Shown piece after piece: positions 29,578 to 39,058 of a DNA stretch of 64,000 bases (its first letter is position 1; each line of letters opens with the position of its first letter). Made by a program: the position numbers and the translations under genes. The notes under the pieces are model-generated. The model had not been told where the DNA came from. It searched no databases and was given only the letters and a program-made list of their open reading frames with translations. The stretch comes from Sulfuricystis thermophila (lineage in GTDB: Bacteria; Pseudomonadota; Gammaproteobacteria; Burkholderiales; Rhodocyclaceae), in the NCBI RefSeq assembly GCF_004323595.1, contig NZ_AP019373.1:2232001-2296000 (forward strand). Reading direction: 5' to 3'.

Positions 29578-30846
29578 ATGAAACTCCTCGTCATCGGTTC
29601 CGGTGGCCGCGAGCATGCACTGGCTTGGCGGCTGGCGCAGTCCGACAAGGTGCAGAAGGTCTATGTCGCCCCCGGCAACGCCGGCACGGCGCACGAGGAC
29701 GGGCTGGAAAACCTGCCGCTCACTGCGATCCACGATCTGGTCGCCTTCGCGCGCGACCAGCAGATTCATGCCACCGTAGTCGGGCCTGAGGCGCCGCTGG
29801 CGGCCGGCATCGTCGACGCCTTCCGCGCCGCCGACCTTCGCATCTTCGGCCCGACCCAGGCGGCTGCGCAACTGGAGAGCTCGAAGGATTTCGCCAAACG
29901 TTTCATGGCGCGGCATGGCATCCCGACGGCGAAATTCCAGACCTTCACCGAGGCATCCGCCGCACACGCTTATGTCGACCAAGAAGGTGCGCCGATCGTC
30001 GTCAAGGCCGATGGCCTGGCCGCCGGCAAGGGCGTAGTGGTGGCGATGACGCTTCCTGAAGCCCATCGGGCAATCGACGAGATGCTCGCCGGCAACAAAT
30101 TGGGCGAAGCGGGACACCGCGTCGTCATCGAGGAATTCCTCGACGGCGAGGAGGCGAGCTTCATCGTCATGGCCGATGGCCATCATGCGCTGCCACTGGC
30201 GACCAGCCAGGATCACAAGCGCCTGAAGGACTACGACCAGGGCCCCAATACCGGCGGCATGGGCGCCTATTCGCCGGCGCCGGTCGTGACCCCCGCTGTG
30301 CACGCGCGCGCGATGCGCGAGGTGATCCTGCCGACCTTGCGCGGCATGGAACAGGAGGGGCTGCTCTACACCGGCTTTCTCTACGCCGGCCTGATGGTTC
30401 GGCCGGATGGCACGATCCGCGTGCTCGAATTCAACTGCCGCATGGGCGATCCGGAAACGCAGCCGATCATGCTGCGCTTGAAGAGCGACCTCGTCGACCT
30501 CGTCGATGCGGCGATCGACGGCCGGCTCGATGAGGTCGAGGCGGAATGGGATCGTCGCGTGGCGCTCGGCGTGGTGCTCGCCGCCCATGGCTATCCCGAC
30601 CAGCCGAAAAAGGGCGACATCATCCACGGCCTGCCGCGCGCGCTGCCAGATGCCCATGTGTTCCATGCCGGCACTGCGGAAAAGGACGGGCACATCGTCA
30701 CTGCCGGCGGCCGGGTATTGTGCGTCACGGCGCTGGGCGAGACGGTCAAGCTCGCGCAGAAGCGCGCCTATGAGATCGTCGATGCGATCCGTTTCGATGG
30801 CATGCAGTTCCGCCGCGACATTGGATTTCGGGCGATCCGGCACTGA
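29578..30846 (+). CDS. purD: Phosphoribosylamine-glycine ligase PurD
   Basis: GAR synthetase, an ATP-grasp enzyme for the second step of purine synthesis, 422 residues. The N-terminus [16 protein letters not shown] is diagnostic. ATP-grasp elements [36 protein letters not shown] and [12 protein letters not shown] are intact. It lies 4 bases after purH, and its stop overlaps the hemF ATG. Confidence 0.97.
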   Translation: MKLLVIGSGGREHALAWRLAQSDKVQKVYVAPGNAGTAHEDGLENLPLTAIHDLVAFARDQQIHATVVGPEAPLAAGIVDAFRAADLRIFGPTQAAAQLESSKDFAKRFMARHGIPTAKFQTFTEASAAHAYVDQEGAPIVVKADGLAAGKGVVVAMTLPEAHRAIDEMLAGNKLGEAGHRVVIEEFLDGEEASFIVMADGHHALPLATSQDHKRLKDYDQGPNTGGMGAYSPAPVVTPAVHARAMREVILPTLRGMEQEGLLYTGFLYAGLMVRPDGTIRVLEFNCRMGDPETQPIMLRLKSDLVDLVDAAIDGRLDEVEAEWDRRVALGVVLAAHGYPDQPKKGDIIHGLPRALPDAHVFHAGTAEKDGHIVTAGGRVLCVTALGETVKLAQKRAYEIVDAIRFDGMQFRRDIGFRAIRH

Positions 30847-31766
30847 TGGACGCACCCGCGGTCAAAGGCTTCTTCACCGGGCTGCAGGAACGCATCGTCG
30901 CCGGCCTCGCAGCCTTCGACGGCAAATCCTTCCGGCGTGATGCCTGGACGCGCCCGCAGGGTGGCGGCGGCATCTCGATGCTGATCGAAGCAGGCAATTT
31001 CTTCGAGCGCGGCGGCGTCAATTTTTCCCACGTCACCGGGGAAGCCCTGCCCGCTTCCGCGACCGCGCATCGCCCCGAACTCGCCGGCCGCCGCTGGGAA
31101 GCGCTGGGCGTCTCGCTGGTGCTGCACCCGCAGAATCCCTACTGCCCGACCTCGCACATGAACGTGCGCTGCTTCATCGCCTACCCTCCCGAAAGCGCAG
31201 GGCCCACAGCGCAGCCGATCTGGTGGTTCGGTGGTGGCATGGATCTCACCCCCTACTACGGCTTTGCCGAAGACTGCGTGCATTTCCACCGCACCTGCCA
31301 CGACGCGCTCGCTCCTTTCGGTGACGATCTGTATGCACGTTACAAGCAATGGTGCGACGAGTATTTCTTCCTCAAGCACCGCAACGAGCCGCGCGGCATC
31401 GGCGGCATCTTCTTCGACGATTTGAACGCAGGGGGATTCGAGCGCTGCTTTGCGCTCACCCGCAGCGTCGGCGATAGTTTCCTGACCGCCTATCTGCCGA
31501 TCTGCGAAAAACGCCGCAATCTCCCCTATGGCGAGCGCGAGCGCGATTTCCAGCTCTACCGGCGCGGCCGCTATGTCGAATTCAATCTGGTCTGGGACCG
31601 CGGCACCTTGTTCGGTCTGCAGTCAAACGGACGCAGCGAGGCGATCCTGATGTCGCTACCGCCGGTCGTCAAATGGCGCTACGACTGGCATCCCGAGCCG
31701 GGATCGCCGGAAGAAAAGCTCTACACGGACTTTCTGCCGCCGCGCGATTGGCTGGCGGCGTCCTGA
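30846..31766 (+). CDS. hemF: Oxygen-dependent coproporphyrinogen III oxidase HemF
   Basis: Oxidatively decarboxylates coproporphyrinogen III to protoporphyrinogen IX in aerobic haem synthesis, 306 residues. HMNVRCF, the active-site [12 protein letters not shown] and [11 protein letters not shown] are family signatures. The start shares a base with the purD stop (TGATG). Its 3' end overlaps the convergent hemY-like gene by 46 bases. Confidence 0.96.
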   Translation: MDAPAVKGFFTGLQERIVAGLAAFDGKSFRRDAWTRPQGGGGISMLIEAGNFFERGGVNFSHVTGEALPASATAHRPELAGRRWEALGVSLVLHPQNPYCPTSHMNVRCFIAYPPESAGPTAQPIWWFGGGMDLTPYYGFAEDCVHFHRTCHDALAPFGDDLYARYKQWCDEYFFLKHRNEPRGIGGIFFDDLNAGGFERCFALTRSVGDSFLTAYLPICEKRRNLPYGERERDFQLYRRGRYVEFNLVWDRGTLFGLQSNGRSEAILMSLPPVVKWRYDWHPEPGSPEEKLYTDFLPPRDWLAAS

Positions 31767-32971
31767 CAGTCTGCCGCTGCCCGATAGTGGCGATTGGCCT
31801 CATCCACCCATTCCAGACGATCGAACAGGCGCGCGAGCTCCAGATGCGCCTCGCAGCTCGGCGTGACGGCGAGCGCGGCCTCCAGATAGCTTTGCGCCTT
31901 GCCCCACAGCTCATGCCTGAAGCATAGCCGGCCCAGCGCCAAGAGCAGCTCGGCATCCTGCGGATGCGCGGCGAGCCACTTCTCGCAGTGGGCGATGCGG
32001 CCGAGGACATCTCCCCCTGGGCAGGCGGCATAGTCTTTGATCAACGCCGGTTCCCAGGTCTCATCGAGGAATTCTTCGACGAGTTCGGCGCATTCGGCAC
32101 AGGCGCTGGCGGCCGCCAAGAGGCGGCTCGCCTTGAGGGCCAGCTGCACATCGCGCCGCTCCTCCGCCGTCATGCCGCGCCAGTGGCGCATCAGTTGCGC
32201 CGGATCATCGGCACATGCCTCGATCAGGCGACGCTGAGCCGCCAATCGCAACGAGCGCGCCTGTTCGGTATTGAGCGCATGGTGCTTTTCCAGCAGGCGT
32301 GTGATGCGCAGCACTTCAGCCCAGTTGCCTTCCTCCTGCGCCAGGCGCAAGGCGAGGCGTTGTGCGGAAACCTGCCGGCGTTCCTTTGGTCCGAGTTGTT
32401 CGAGCGCCGCGCGCGCGGCACCGAAGTCGCGGCCATCGAGCGCGATGCGCATTTCCGCCATCAGCCGCGCCGTGCGCCAGCCGGCATCGTCGAGCGCCGC
32501 AGCGCGCGACTGCCAATGGGCGCTGCGCTGCGGATCGTGCAGCGCGTGGGCCGCCTCCAGGGCAACCAGCGCAACGATGCCCGCAGTGACGGTTTCACCA
32601 CGCCCCGATGCCGTACCGTCAGCGCCGATTTTTTCACGGGAGAACTTGTCGGCGAGCTTCAGCACCTGGCTGTAGCGGCCTTCCCAGAACAGGCGCAGCA
32701 TCTCACTCGCCGTCCTTTCCCGACGGGCACGGGCGCGCCGCGCCCGGTAGGCGGCAACGACGCCGGGCAGACGCAGCGTGTTGATGATCAGGCGCAGCAG
32801 CAGGTAGACGACCAGCAGGATCGCCAGCTGCAGCAGGACGAACAGGTTGAACGAGAGCTCGACGCGCCAGGGCGGCAGCACCCAGAGCACATAGCCGTCG
32901 GTCAGGCGGCCAAGCAGCGTGACGCCGATCGCCAGCGCCGCCAGGGTCAGGAACCAGAACAGGGTGCGCAT
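31721..32971 (-). CDS. hemY: HemY-like TPR membrane protein
   Basis: 416-residue inner-membrane protein of the HemY family (not the HemY/HemG protoporphyrinogen oxidase). It has two N-terminal membrane segments ([17 protein letters not shown] and [19 protein letters not shown]). A soluble helical TPR-like region follows, with repeats near the end such as [18 protein letters not shown] and [12 protein letters not shown]. Its function is unresolved, though it usually follows hem[10 protein letters not shown] is a copy of the dispersed repeat. The 3' end overlaps hemF. Confidence 0.88.
   Translation of the reverse strand: MRTLFWFLTLAALAIGVTLLGRLTDGYVLWVLPPWRVELSFNLFVLLQLAILLVVYLLLRLIINTLRLPGVVAAYRARRARARRERTASEMLRLFWEGRYSQVLKLADKFSREKIGADGTASGRGETVTAGIVALVALEAAHALHDPQRSAHWQSRAAALDDAGWRTARLMAEMRIALDGRDFGAARAALEQLGPKERRQVSAQRLALRLAQEEGNWAEVLRITRLLEKHHALNTEQARSLRLAAQRRLIEACADDPAQLMRHWRGMTAEERRDVQLALKASRLLAAASACAECAELVEEFLDETWEPALIKDYAACPGGDVLGRIAHCEKWLAAHPQDAELLLALGRLCFRHELWGKAQSYLEAALAVTPSCEAHLELARLFDRLEWVDEANRHYRAAADCQDAASQSRGGRKSV
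32609..32633 (+). repeat. Dispersed 25-base repeat, copy 8 (hemY-like gene)
   Basis: TGCCGTACCGTCAGC then GCCGATTTTT. Read from the minus strand as KIGADGTA. Confidence 0.7.
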
Positions 32972-32978
32972 CGTCGGG

Positions 32979-34148
32979 CTATTTCGCCGTGCCGCGCTCG
33001 CGGCCGAGCTTGAAATTGCGCAGTGCGGCGAGCGTCTCGTTGATATCCGCCGGCGCCCGCATCACGTCGAGCTTCTCCAGTCCACGTAGCGTGGCGAGCG
33101 CCTCCTGCACGACCGGGGTGCGCGTATCGAAATATCGCTCGAGCCAGGTGGCGGCCTGCTGCACGTCATTGCGGAAGCCATGCGCGTCACGTGCGAGCAG
33201 CGCCAGACGCGCCGACAGCAGGCGCAGGCGCAGGTTCTCGCGCAGGAAGAACGCCTCGCGCGGCGAAAGGAGCCCGGGATCGGGCGTATCGATGCGTTCG
33301 ATGCGCACCAGCTGGCGCAGCTCGTGCCAGACCTCCTGCAGCCATGCAGACAGCATGCCCTGCCAGCCGGGAGCCGCCAGGGCAGTTTCTCCGGCGCCGG
33401 CAGCGGCATCAGGCGCCGTCGGCGCTGCGTCGGCCGCGGCGGGCGCGCGGCGCGTGGGGGCACGTGGCGGCTTGGCGGCGGGCAGAGGACGCCGCTCGAA
33501 GGCGAGCGGCAGGTTCGGCACCGCATTGATCAGGCCGTCGAGTTTGAGGGCGATGCCGGCGACATCGGCACTGGGCAGCGCCTTCAAGCGCTCGATGTCG
33601 CGGTTGATCAGTTTGCGCAGCGGCAGGAACTGCGGCTGGGCGCTTTGCGCCAGGCGCGCCTCGGCGCCCGAGAGGGCGATCAGCGCCGCCTCGACGTTGC
33701 CGGCGAGCTGCAGCTGTTGTTGAGCGATGCTCACTGCCTGCTCGACCTCCGCCAGCAGCCGGTCTTCGCGACTCCGCGACAGTTCCTGATAGATCGTCTG
33801 CAGTGCGATCTGTTGGCTCTGCATCTCGGCGAGCTGCGCTTCGAGCGCGCCCACCTTGGCCTGCAGCGCGTCGAGCGTCTCGCGGTTGCCCCGGGCGCTG
33901 GCGAGCACCTCGCCCAGCCGCGTATCGCTCTCGGCTAGGCGCCGCGCCAGCTCTGCGCGCGTCGCCTCGACGCGTTGCTCGACACGCCAGGCGAACCAGC
34001 CGGTCGCCAAGAGGCCCAAGAGGGCCAGCAGCGCGAGCCACAGCGCCCAGGGCAAGGGCCTGCGCACCTCCGGATGCGCTCGTCGTTCCACCTGCCGTTC
34101 AGCGGGCGGAGGGGCGGTGAGGGCGGGAGTCTCGGTCTGATCGTTCAT
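32979..34148 (-). CDS. hemX: HemX-like membrane protein
   Basis: 389-residue protein with a Pro/charged cytoplasmic head, one membrane segment at about residues 36-52 (LWLALLALLGLLATGWFAW) and a long coiled-coil region (about 55-130). A periplasmic domain with YFDTRTPVVQEALATL near the end follows. The family is often labelled uroporphyrinogen-III C-methyltransferase, but no methylase domain is present, so enzyme activity is unlikely. An Ala/Pro-rich linker lies at about residues 225-260. Its ATG overlaps the hemD stop. Confidence 0.87.
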   Translation of the reverse strand: MNDQTETPALTAPPPAERQVERRAHPEVRRPLPWALWLALLALLGLLATGWFAWRVEQRVEATRAELARRLAESDTRLGEVLASARGNRETLDALQAKVGALEAQLAEMQSQQIALQTIYQELSRSREDRLLAEVEQAVSIAQQQLQLAGNVEAALIALSGAEARLAQSAQPQFLPLRKLINRDIERLKALPSADVAGIALKLDGLINAVPNLPLAFERRPLPAAKPPRAPTRRAPAAADAAPTAPDAAAGAGETALAAPGWQGMLSAWLQEVWHELRQLVRIERIDTPDPGLLSPREAFFLRENLRLRLLSARLALLARDAHGFRNDVQQAATWLERYFDTRTPVVQEALATLRGLEKLDVMRAPADINETLAALRNFKLGRERGTAK

Positions 34149-34975
34149 GAGCGTGAATAATAGTCGGTCAAACCGGCGAGCAATCCCGCGTCGGCGGGGC
34201 CGGTCAGGATCACATTATGCAAGCCGAGCGCGCGCGCCTGTTCGGCGATGCGGGCGTGGGGCACGAAAGTCGGCGTCTTTTTTAGCCAACTCTGACCGAG
34301 CTTGCCGATCATCTCCCAGAGGTTGCGCAGCCCCTCACTGCTGGTCACGGTGATGGCGTCGAGCCGGCCTTCCTCCCACAGGCGCAAGAGCGGCGCCGGG
34401 TCGAGCGCGGGTTTGACGCGGCGGTAACAGGTGACGTAATCGACCGTGGCGCCACGGGACTTCAAGCTGTCACCAAACAGATCGCGCCCGCCATCGCCGC
34501 GGAAGATGACGACGCGGCATCCCGCGACAGCGGCGAATTCGGGCAGCGCCAGCAATGCCTCGGAATCGAAGCGCTCCTGCGGCGCAACGACATCGGTGAT
34601 GCCATGCGCCGCCAGCGCCTGTTCGCTGCTCTTGCCGACGGTGGCGACGCGCACGCCGGCGGGCCAGGGGCGTTCGGCGAGGATCACGGCGAGCGCCTTG
34701 TCGACGGCATTGGGGCTGACGAACACCGCCCAGTCGTAGCCATCGAGCCGAATCGCCGCGTCGAGGATCGGCGTCGGATCGTCGATCTCCTCGATCGCCA
34801 GCACCGGAAACAGCACCGGATGAGCGCCGAGCGCGGTCAGCATTTCGGCCAGATGCGCCGCCTGGCCGGCCGGGCGCGTGACGACGATGTGCCGTCCTGC
34901 CAGCGCGGACTTTTGCCCGTCCCCCTTCGCCCCCCTCCCGGGGGGTTCCTGCTTGCTCGCTACGCTCGATATCAC
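34145..34975 (-). CDS. hemD: Uroporphyrinogen-III synthase HemD
   Basis: Cyclises hydroxymethylbilane to uroporphyrinogen III. The conserved protein begins at about LAGRHIVVTRPAGQ and continues through FVSPNAVDKAL, VATVGKSSEQAL and DAITVTSSEGLRNL, about 250 residues. The only canonical in-frame start after the hemC stop is GTG at 34975, 6 bases after GGAG. Both GTG and GGAG lie inside a GC-rich repeat element, so about 28 N-terminal residues are repeat-encoded. The real start is uncertain. Confidence 0.85.
   Translation of the reverse strand: MISSVASKQEPPGRGAKGDGQKSALAGRHIVVTRPAGQAAHLAEMLTALGAHPVLFPVLAIEEIDDPTPILDAAIRLDGYDWAVFVSPNAVDKALAVILAERPWPAGVRVATVGKSSEQALAAHGITDVVAPQERFDSEALLALPEFAAVAGCRVVIFRGDGGRDLFGDSLKSRGATVDYVTCYRRVKPALDPAPLLRLWEEGRLDAITVTSSEGLRNLWEMIGKLGQSWLKKTPTFVPHARIAEQARALGLHNVILTGPADAGLLAGLTDYYSRS
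34890..34914 (+). repeat. Dispersed 25-base repeat, copy 9 (hemD 5' end)
   Basis: TGCCGTCCTGCCAGC then GCGGACTTTT, adjoining the larger hemC-hemD element. Read in hemD as KSALAGRH, just before the conserved protein starts. Confidence 0.8.
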
Positions 34976-35062
34976 GGGCGTCTCCGTATCACTATCGAAG
35001 CGGTTTGCGGCTTCGCCGCGTGCCGCGTTGGCTTGGGGCGGCCCGGCGCAAACGCTGCGTTG
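34916..35062. repeat. GC-rich repeat element between hemC and hemD
   Basis: About 150 bases separate two genes that usually abut. The hairpin CCCCCC (34930-34935), loop TCCC, GGGGGG (34940-34945) sits in a CCCCCTTCGCCCCCC context that also occurs, reversed, in the element after grxD (about 46621-46652). The far end, TTGGGGCGGCCCGGCG, matches the end of the ftsW-murG element. A copy of the 25-base repeat abuts its left edge. Confidence 0.6.
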
Positions 35063-35063
35063 T

Positions 35064-35993
35064 TCACGGCAGGGCAGCGAGGATCTCATCGGCACCCTGC
35101 GCGCGCAGATCGGCAACGATCGCAAGACCCAAGCCTTCCGGATCGGCCGCCGGCCCGCTGCGCTCGGCGCGCGCGACGCGGGTGCCATCGGGGGTCGCCA
35201 CCAGAGCACGCAGCCGCAGCGTGCCAGCGTCGAATTCGGCAAAGGCGCCGAGCGGCACTTCGCAGCTGCCGGCCAGCGCACGCGAGACGGCGCGTTCGGA
35301 GCGCACGCAGGCCGCCGTGGCGGGATCGTTCAAGGGCGAGAGCCAAGCGGCAATCTCGGGACGGGAGGACAGCGCCTCGATCCCTAACGCCCCCTGTCCC
35401 GCCGCGGGCAGCGAAAACTCGGCCGGGATCGTCGAGCGGATGCGCGTTCCAAGGCCGAGGCGCTTGAGCCCGGCGGCAGCGAGGATGATGGCATCGTATT
35501 GGCCCTCGTCGAGCTTTCTGAGCCGCGTATCCAGGTTGCCCCGCAACGACGAGACCGCCAGATACGGATACTGGGCGCGCAGCTGCGCTTCGCGCCGCAG
35601 GCTGGAAGTGCCGACCACCGCGCCCGGCGGCAGGTCTTCGAGGCGCTCGAATTTGTTGGAGACGAAGGCATCCAAAGGCAGCTCGCGGGGGCCGATCGCG
35701 ACCAGCGCAAATTCGGGCGCGAGCACCATCGGCACGTCCTTCATCGAATGCACGGCGATGTCGGCACGACCGTCGAGCAGCGCAGTTTCCAGCTCCTTGA
35801 CGAACAAGCCCTTGCCGCCCACCTTGGCGAGCGGTTTGTCGAGGATCTGGTCACCGCGCGTGGTCATGCCGAGGAGTTCGATGTGACAGGCCGGATATAA
35901 TTGCTGCAAAAGGCTGCGCACGTGTTCCGCCTGCCACAGGGCCAGGCGCGATTCACGGGTAGCGATAACGATGCGTTCAGGGGTAGTGGTCAC
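35064..35993 (-). CDS. hemC: Hydroxymethylbilane synthase HemC
   Basis: Porphobilinogen deaminase, about 309 residues. [18 protein letters not shown] is the N-terminus. [19 protein letters not shown] and [19 protein letters not shown] form the active-site region. The cysteine that binds the dipyrromethane cofactor is in [12 protein letters not shown]. The GTG at 35993 is preferred. An ATG at 36020 would add nine residues but would overlap the likely ppc start. Confidence 0.95.
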   Translation of the reverse strand: MTTTPERIVIATRESRLALWQAEHVRSLLQQLYPACHIELLGMTTRGDQILDKPLAKVGGKGLFVKELETALLDGRADIAVHSMKDVPMVLAPEFALVAIGPRELPLDAFVSNKFERLEDLPPGAVVGTSSLRREAQLRAQYPYLAVSSLRGNLDTRLRKLDEGQYDAIILAAAGLKRLGLGTRIRSTIPAEFSLPAAGQGALGIEALSSRPEIAAWLSPLNDPATAACVRSERAVSRALAGSCEVPLGAFAEFDAGTLRLRALVATPDGTRVARAERSGPAADPEGLGLAIVADLRAQGADEILAALP

Positions 35994-36018
35994 TTGATTT
36001 TCGATGATGGATAAGACC

Positions 36019-38808
36019 ATGAACGATTCAGCCGCAGCCAAATCTCCGCTTGGCGAAAATTCTAGCATTCGCCCGACATCCGCCCCCGCCGACAAGGACG
36101 CGCCGCTGATTGCCGACATCCGCCTGCTCGGCAGGCTCCTCGGCGAGGTGATCCGCGACCAGGAAGGCGAAGAGATGTTCGCCATCGTCGAGAAGATCCG
36201 CAGCCTGTCGGTGCGGCTCCACCGAAGCTGTGAGGCAGCGACCCGGGCCGAGCTCCAAACCCTGCTCGACGGTCTTTCGCGCGAACAGACCAATCTGGTC
36301 GTGCGCGCCTTCAGTTATTTCTCGCATCTGGCCAACATCGCCGAGGACCAGCATCACATCCGGCGCGCACGCGCGCATCAGCTTTCCGGCTCGCCACCGC
36401 GCGAAGGCAGCATCGCTCATGCGATGACGCGCGCAGCCGCCTTGGGCATCGGTGAAGACAAGCTCGCCGGCTTTTTCGCCACCGCCTTCGTCTCACCGGT
36501 GCTCACCGCGCATCCCACCGAGGTGCAGAGAAAGAGCATCCTCGACCGCGAGTGGACGATCGCCCGGCTGCTCGACGCGCGCGACCGTCAGCCGCTCACC
36601 CCCGAGGAGCTCGCCGAGAACGAGGAGTCCTTGCGACGCGCGATCCTGATCCTCTGGCAGACGCGCATGCTGCGCCCCGCGAAGCTTTCGGTGATGGACG
36701 AGGTCAACAACGCGCTGTCGTTCTACGACCTCACCTTCCTCGCCGTCCTGCCGCGGCTGCACAACGGCATCGAGGATAGTCTGGGATTGCCCCTGCCCGC
36801 TTTCCTGAAGCCCGGCTCGTGGATCGGCGGCGACCGCGACGGCAATCCCTTCGTCACCGCCGAAATCCTCAAAAGCGCGCTGAACGCCCAAAGCCGCAAG
36901 GTCTTTACCTATTACCTCGAACAGGTGCACCGGCTGGGCGGCGAGTTGTCCTGTTCCGAGCTGCTGGTGAATGTCTCGCCCGATCTCGCCGCACTGGCCG
37001 CCGCCTCGCCCGACCGCAACCCGCACCGTGACGACGAACCCTACCGGCGCGCGCTGATCGGCATCTACGCACGGCTGGCCGCGACCGCCCGCAGCCTCGA
37101 CCACATGGAGGCGCTGCGCCATCCGGTGGCCGAGGTGCCCCCGTACGCCGATTGTGCCGAATTCGCCGCCGATCTCGACGTCATCGACCGTTCGCTGAAG
37201 GCCAACCGTTCGACGCTGCTGGCGCGCGGCCGCCTGCGCCGCCTGCGACGAGCCGTCGACATCTTCGGCTTTCATCTCGCGCCGCTCGATCTGCGGCAGA
37301 ACTCGGAAGTGCATCTGCGCACCGTCCATGAGCTCTTCGAGACCGCGCGGCCCGGCACCGACTACGCCGGCCGCAGCGAAGAGGGCAAGATCGCGCTGCT
37401 GCTCGCGGAGCTCGCCACGCCGCGACTCCTCGCCTCGCCTTATTTCGCCTATTCCGCGGAGACCGCCAGCGAACTGGCGATCTTCCATGCCGCGCGCGAG
37501 ATGCAGCGCCGCTATGGCCAGGCGGCGATCCAGAACGTCATCATCTCGAAGTCCGAGGGCGTCTCCGACATCCTCGAAGTGGCGCTGCTCCTCAAGGAAG
37601 CGGGCCTGCTGCGGCCGCGCGAAGGCGAGCTCGACGTCAATATCGTGCCGCTGTTCGAGACCATCGGCGATTTGGAGCGCTGCGGCGCCGTCATGGATCG
37701 CCTCTTCTCGCTGCCGGCCTACCAGCGGCTCTTGGATTCCCGCGGCCGGCTGCAGGAGGTGATGCTCGGCTACTCGGACAGCAACAAGGACGGCGGCTTT
37801 TTGATGTCGAACTGGGCGCTCTACCGCGCCGAGATCACGCTCGTCGAGGTGTTCCGCATGCGCGGCGTGAAATTGCGCCTGTTCCATGGCCGGGGCGGCA
37901 CCGTCGGTCGCGGCGGCGGCCCCAGCTACCAGGCGATCCTCGCCCAGCCGGCCGGCGCGGTGCAAGGGTCGATCCGCATCACCGAACAGGGCGAGGTGAT
38001 CGCCTCGAAATATGCCAATCCGGAACTGGGCAGGCGCAATCTCGAAGTGCTGGTCGCCGCCACCCTCGAAGCGACACTGCTGCCGCGCGAGCACGACGAC
38101 CCGCAGCCGGAATGCCTGGCCGCGATGGCGGAACTCGCCGAGAGCGCCTTCGCCGCCTACCGCGCCCTGGTCTACGAGACGCCGGGCTTCGAGGACTACT
38201 TCTGGGAATCGACCGTGATCGGCGAAATCGCCCAGCTCAATATCGGCAGCCGGCCGGCCTCACGCAAACAGACACGCGCCATCGAGGACCTGCGCGCGAT
38301 TCCCTGGGTGTTCTCGTGGTCGCAATGCCGCCTGATGCTGCCCGGCTGGTATGGCTTCGGTAGCGCTTTTCGCGCCTTTCAGGAACAGCGCGCTGGCAAC
38401 GGCCTGCCGCTCCTACAGCGCATGTATCGCGAGTGGGGGTTCTTCCGCACCCTGCTGTCGAACATGGACATGCTGCTCGCCAAGACCGACATCGCGCTCG
38501 CCGAACACTATGCGGCCTTGGTGCGCGACGAAACCCTGCGCACGACGATCTTTGGCCGCATCAAGGCCGAGTGGCAGCAAACCGTCGCGGCGCTCCTCGC
38601 CATCACCGGCCAGCGGGAACTGCTCGACGGCAACCCGCTGCTCAAACGCTCGCTCGCCAACCGTCGGCCCTACATCGATCCGCTCAATCACTTGCAGGTC
38701 GAACTGCTGCGCCGCTACCGCGCCGGACAAAACGAGGATGCGCGCGTCAAGAGCGGCATCCATCTCACCATCAACGGCATCGCCGCGGGCTTGCGCAACA
38801 GCGGCTAG
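36019..38808 (+). CDS. ppc: Phosphoenolpyruvate carboxylase Ppc
   Basis: Anaplerotic enzyme forming oxaloacetate from PEP and bicarbonate, about 929 residues. Catalytic His is in [14 protein letters not shown] (about residue 165). [16 protein letters not shown] is the second signature, with [20 protein letters not shown] following. The C-terminus [12 protein letters not shown] is complete. ATGs at 36004, 36007 and 36019 are all possible. The last has GGA at 9 bases and avoids hemC. Confidence 0.96.
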   Translation: MNDSAAAKSPLGENSSIRPTSAPADKDAPLIADIRLLGRLLGEVIRDQEGEEMFAIVEKIRSLSVRLHRSCEAATRAELQTLLDGLSREQTNLVVRAFSYFSHLANIAEDQHHIRRARAHQLSGSPPREGSIAHAMTRAAALGIGEDKLAGFFATAFVSPVLTAHPTEVQRKSILDREWTIARLLDARDRQPLTPEELAENEESLRRAILILWQTRMLRPAKLSVMDEVNNALSFYDLTFLAVLPRLHNGIEDSLGLPLPAFLKPGSWIGGDRDGNPFVTAEILKSALNAQSRKVFTYYLEQVHRLGGELSCSELLVNVSPDLAALAAASPDRNPHRDDEPYRRALIGIYARLAATARSLDHMEALRHPVAEVPPYADCAEFAADLDVIDRSLKANRSTLLARGRLRRLRRAVDIFGFHLAPLDLRQNSEVHLRTVHELFETARPGTDYAGRSEEGKIALLLAELATPRLLASPYFAYSAETASELAIFHAAREMQRRYGQAAIQNVIISKSEGVSDILEVALLLKEAGLLRPREGELDVNIVPLFETIGDLERCGAVMDRLFSLPAYQRLLDSRGRLQEVMLGYSDSNKDGGFLMSNWALYRAEITLVEVFRMRGVKLRLFHGRGGTVGRGGGPSYQAILAQPAGAVQGSIRITEQGEVIASKYANPELGRRNLEVLVAATLEATLLPREHDDPQPECLAAMAELAESAFAAYRALVYETPGFEDYFWESTVIGEIAQLNIGSRPASRKQTRAIEDLRAIPWVFSWSQCRLMLPGWYGFGSAFRAFQEQRAGNGLPLLQRMYREWGFFRTLLSNMDMLLAKTDIALAEHYAALVRDETLRTTIFGRIKAEWQQTVAALLAITGQRELLDGNPLLKRSLANRRPYIDPLNHLQVELLRRYRAGQNEDARVKSGIHLTINGIAAGLRNSG

Positions 38809-38812
38809 TCTG

Positions 38813-39026
38813 TTCAACCCGGATTGCCCATTAGACCGTCCTGTAACCCGATGGGCGAGAGCTGGTCTCGTGATGTCGGACTGCGCGGGTGCTTTCGGTC
38901 TGCGGGCGGGCTCTTCGCGCCCGCGCTCCTCGCCAATAGACACGGTTATTGGCTCGTCGCGCGGACGCAAATCGCCTCGCCCTCGCCACGAAATCGCCTC
39001 GCGCCCCAATGAACAATCCGGGTTCA
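38813..39026. repeat. Inverted-repeat-bounded element between ppc and pyc
   Basis: About 214 bases bounded by imperfect 21-base inverted repeats. The left end is TTCAACCCGGATTGCCCATTA (38813-38833) and the right end contains CAATCCGGGTT (39014-39024). Inside are two hairpins: GCGGGC/GCCCGC (38906-38924) and GCCAATA/TATTGGC (38932-38953). A 12-base direct repeat AAATCGCCTCGC occurs at 38969-38980 and 38991-39002. No credible gene lies within. It looks like a small non-autonomous element, or a structured 3' region of ppc and pyc. Confidence 0.55.
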
Positions 39027-39051
39027 AAAGTCGGCGCTGACTGGACGGCAC
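39027..39051 (-). repeat. Dispersed 25-base repeat, copy 10 (between ppc and pyc)
   Basis: AAAGTCGGCGCTGAC then TGGACGGCAC, fused to the right inverted repeat of the ppc-pyc element and 7 bases from the pyc stop. Intergenic. Confidence 0.8.
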
Positions 39052-39058
39052 CCCGCCG

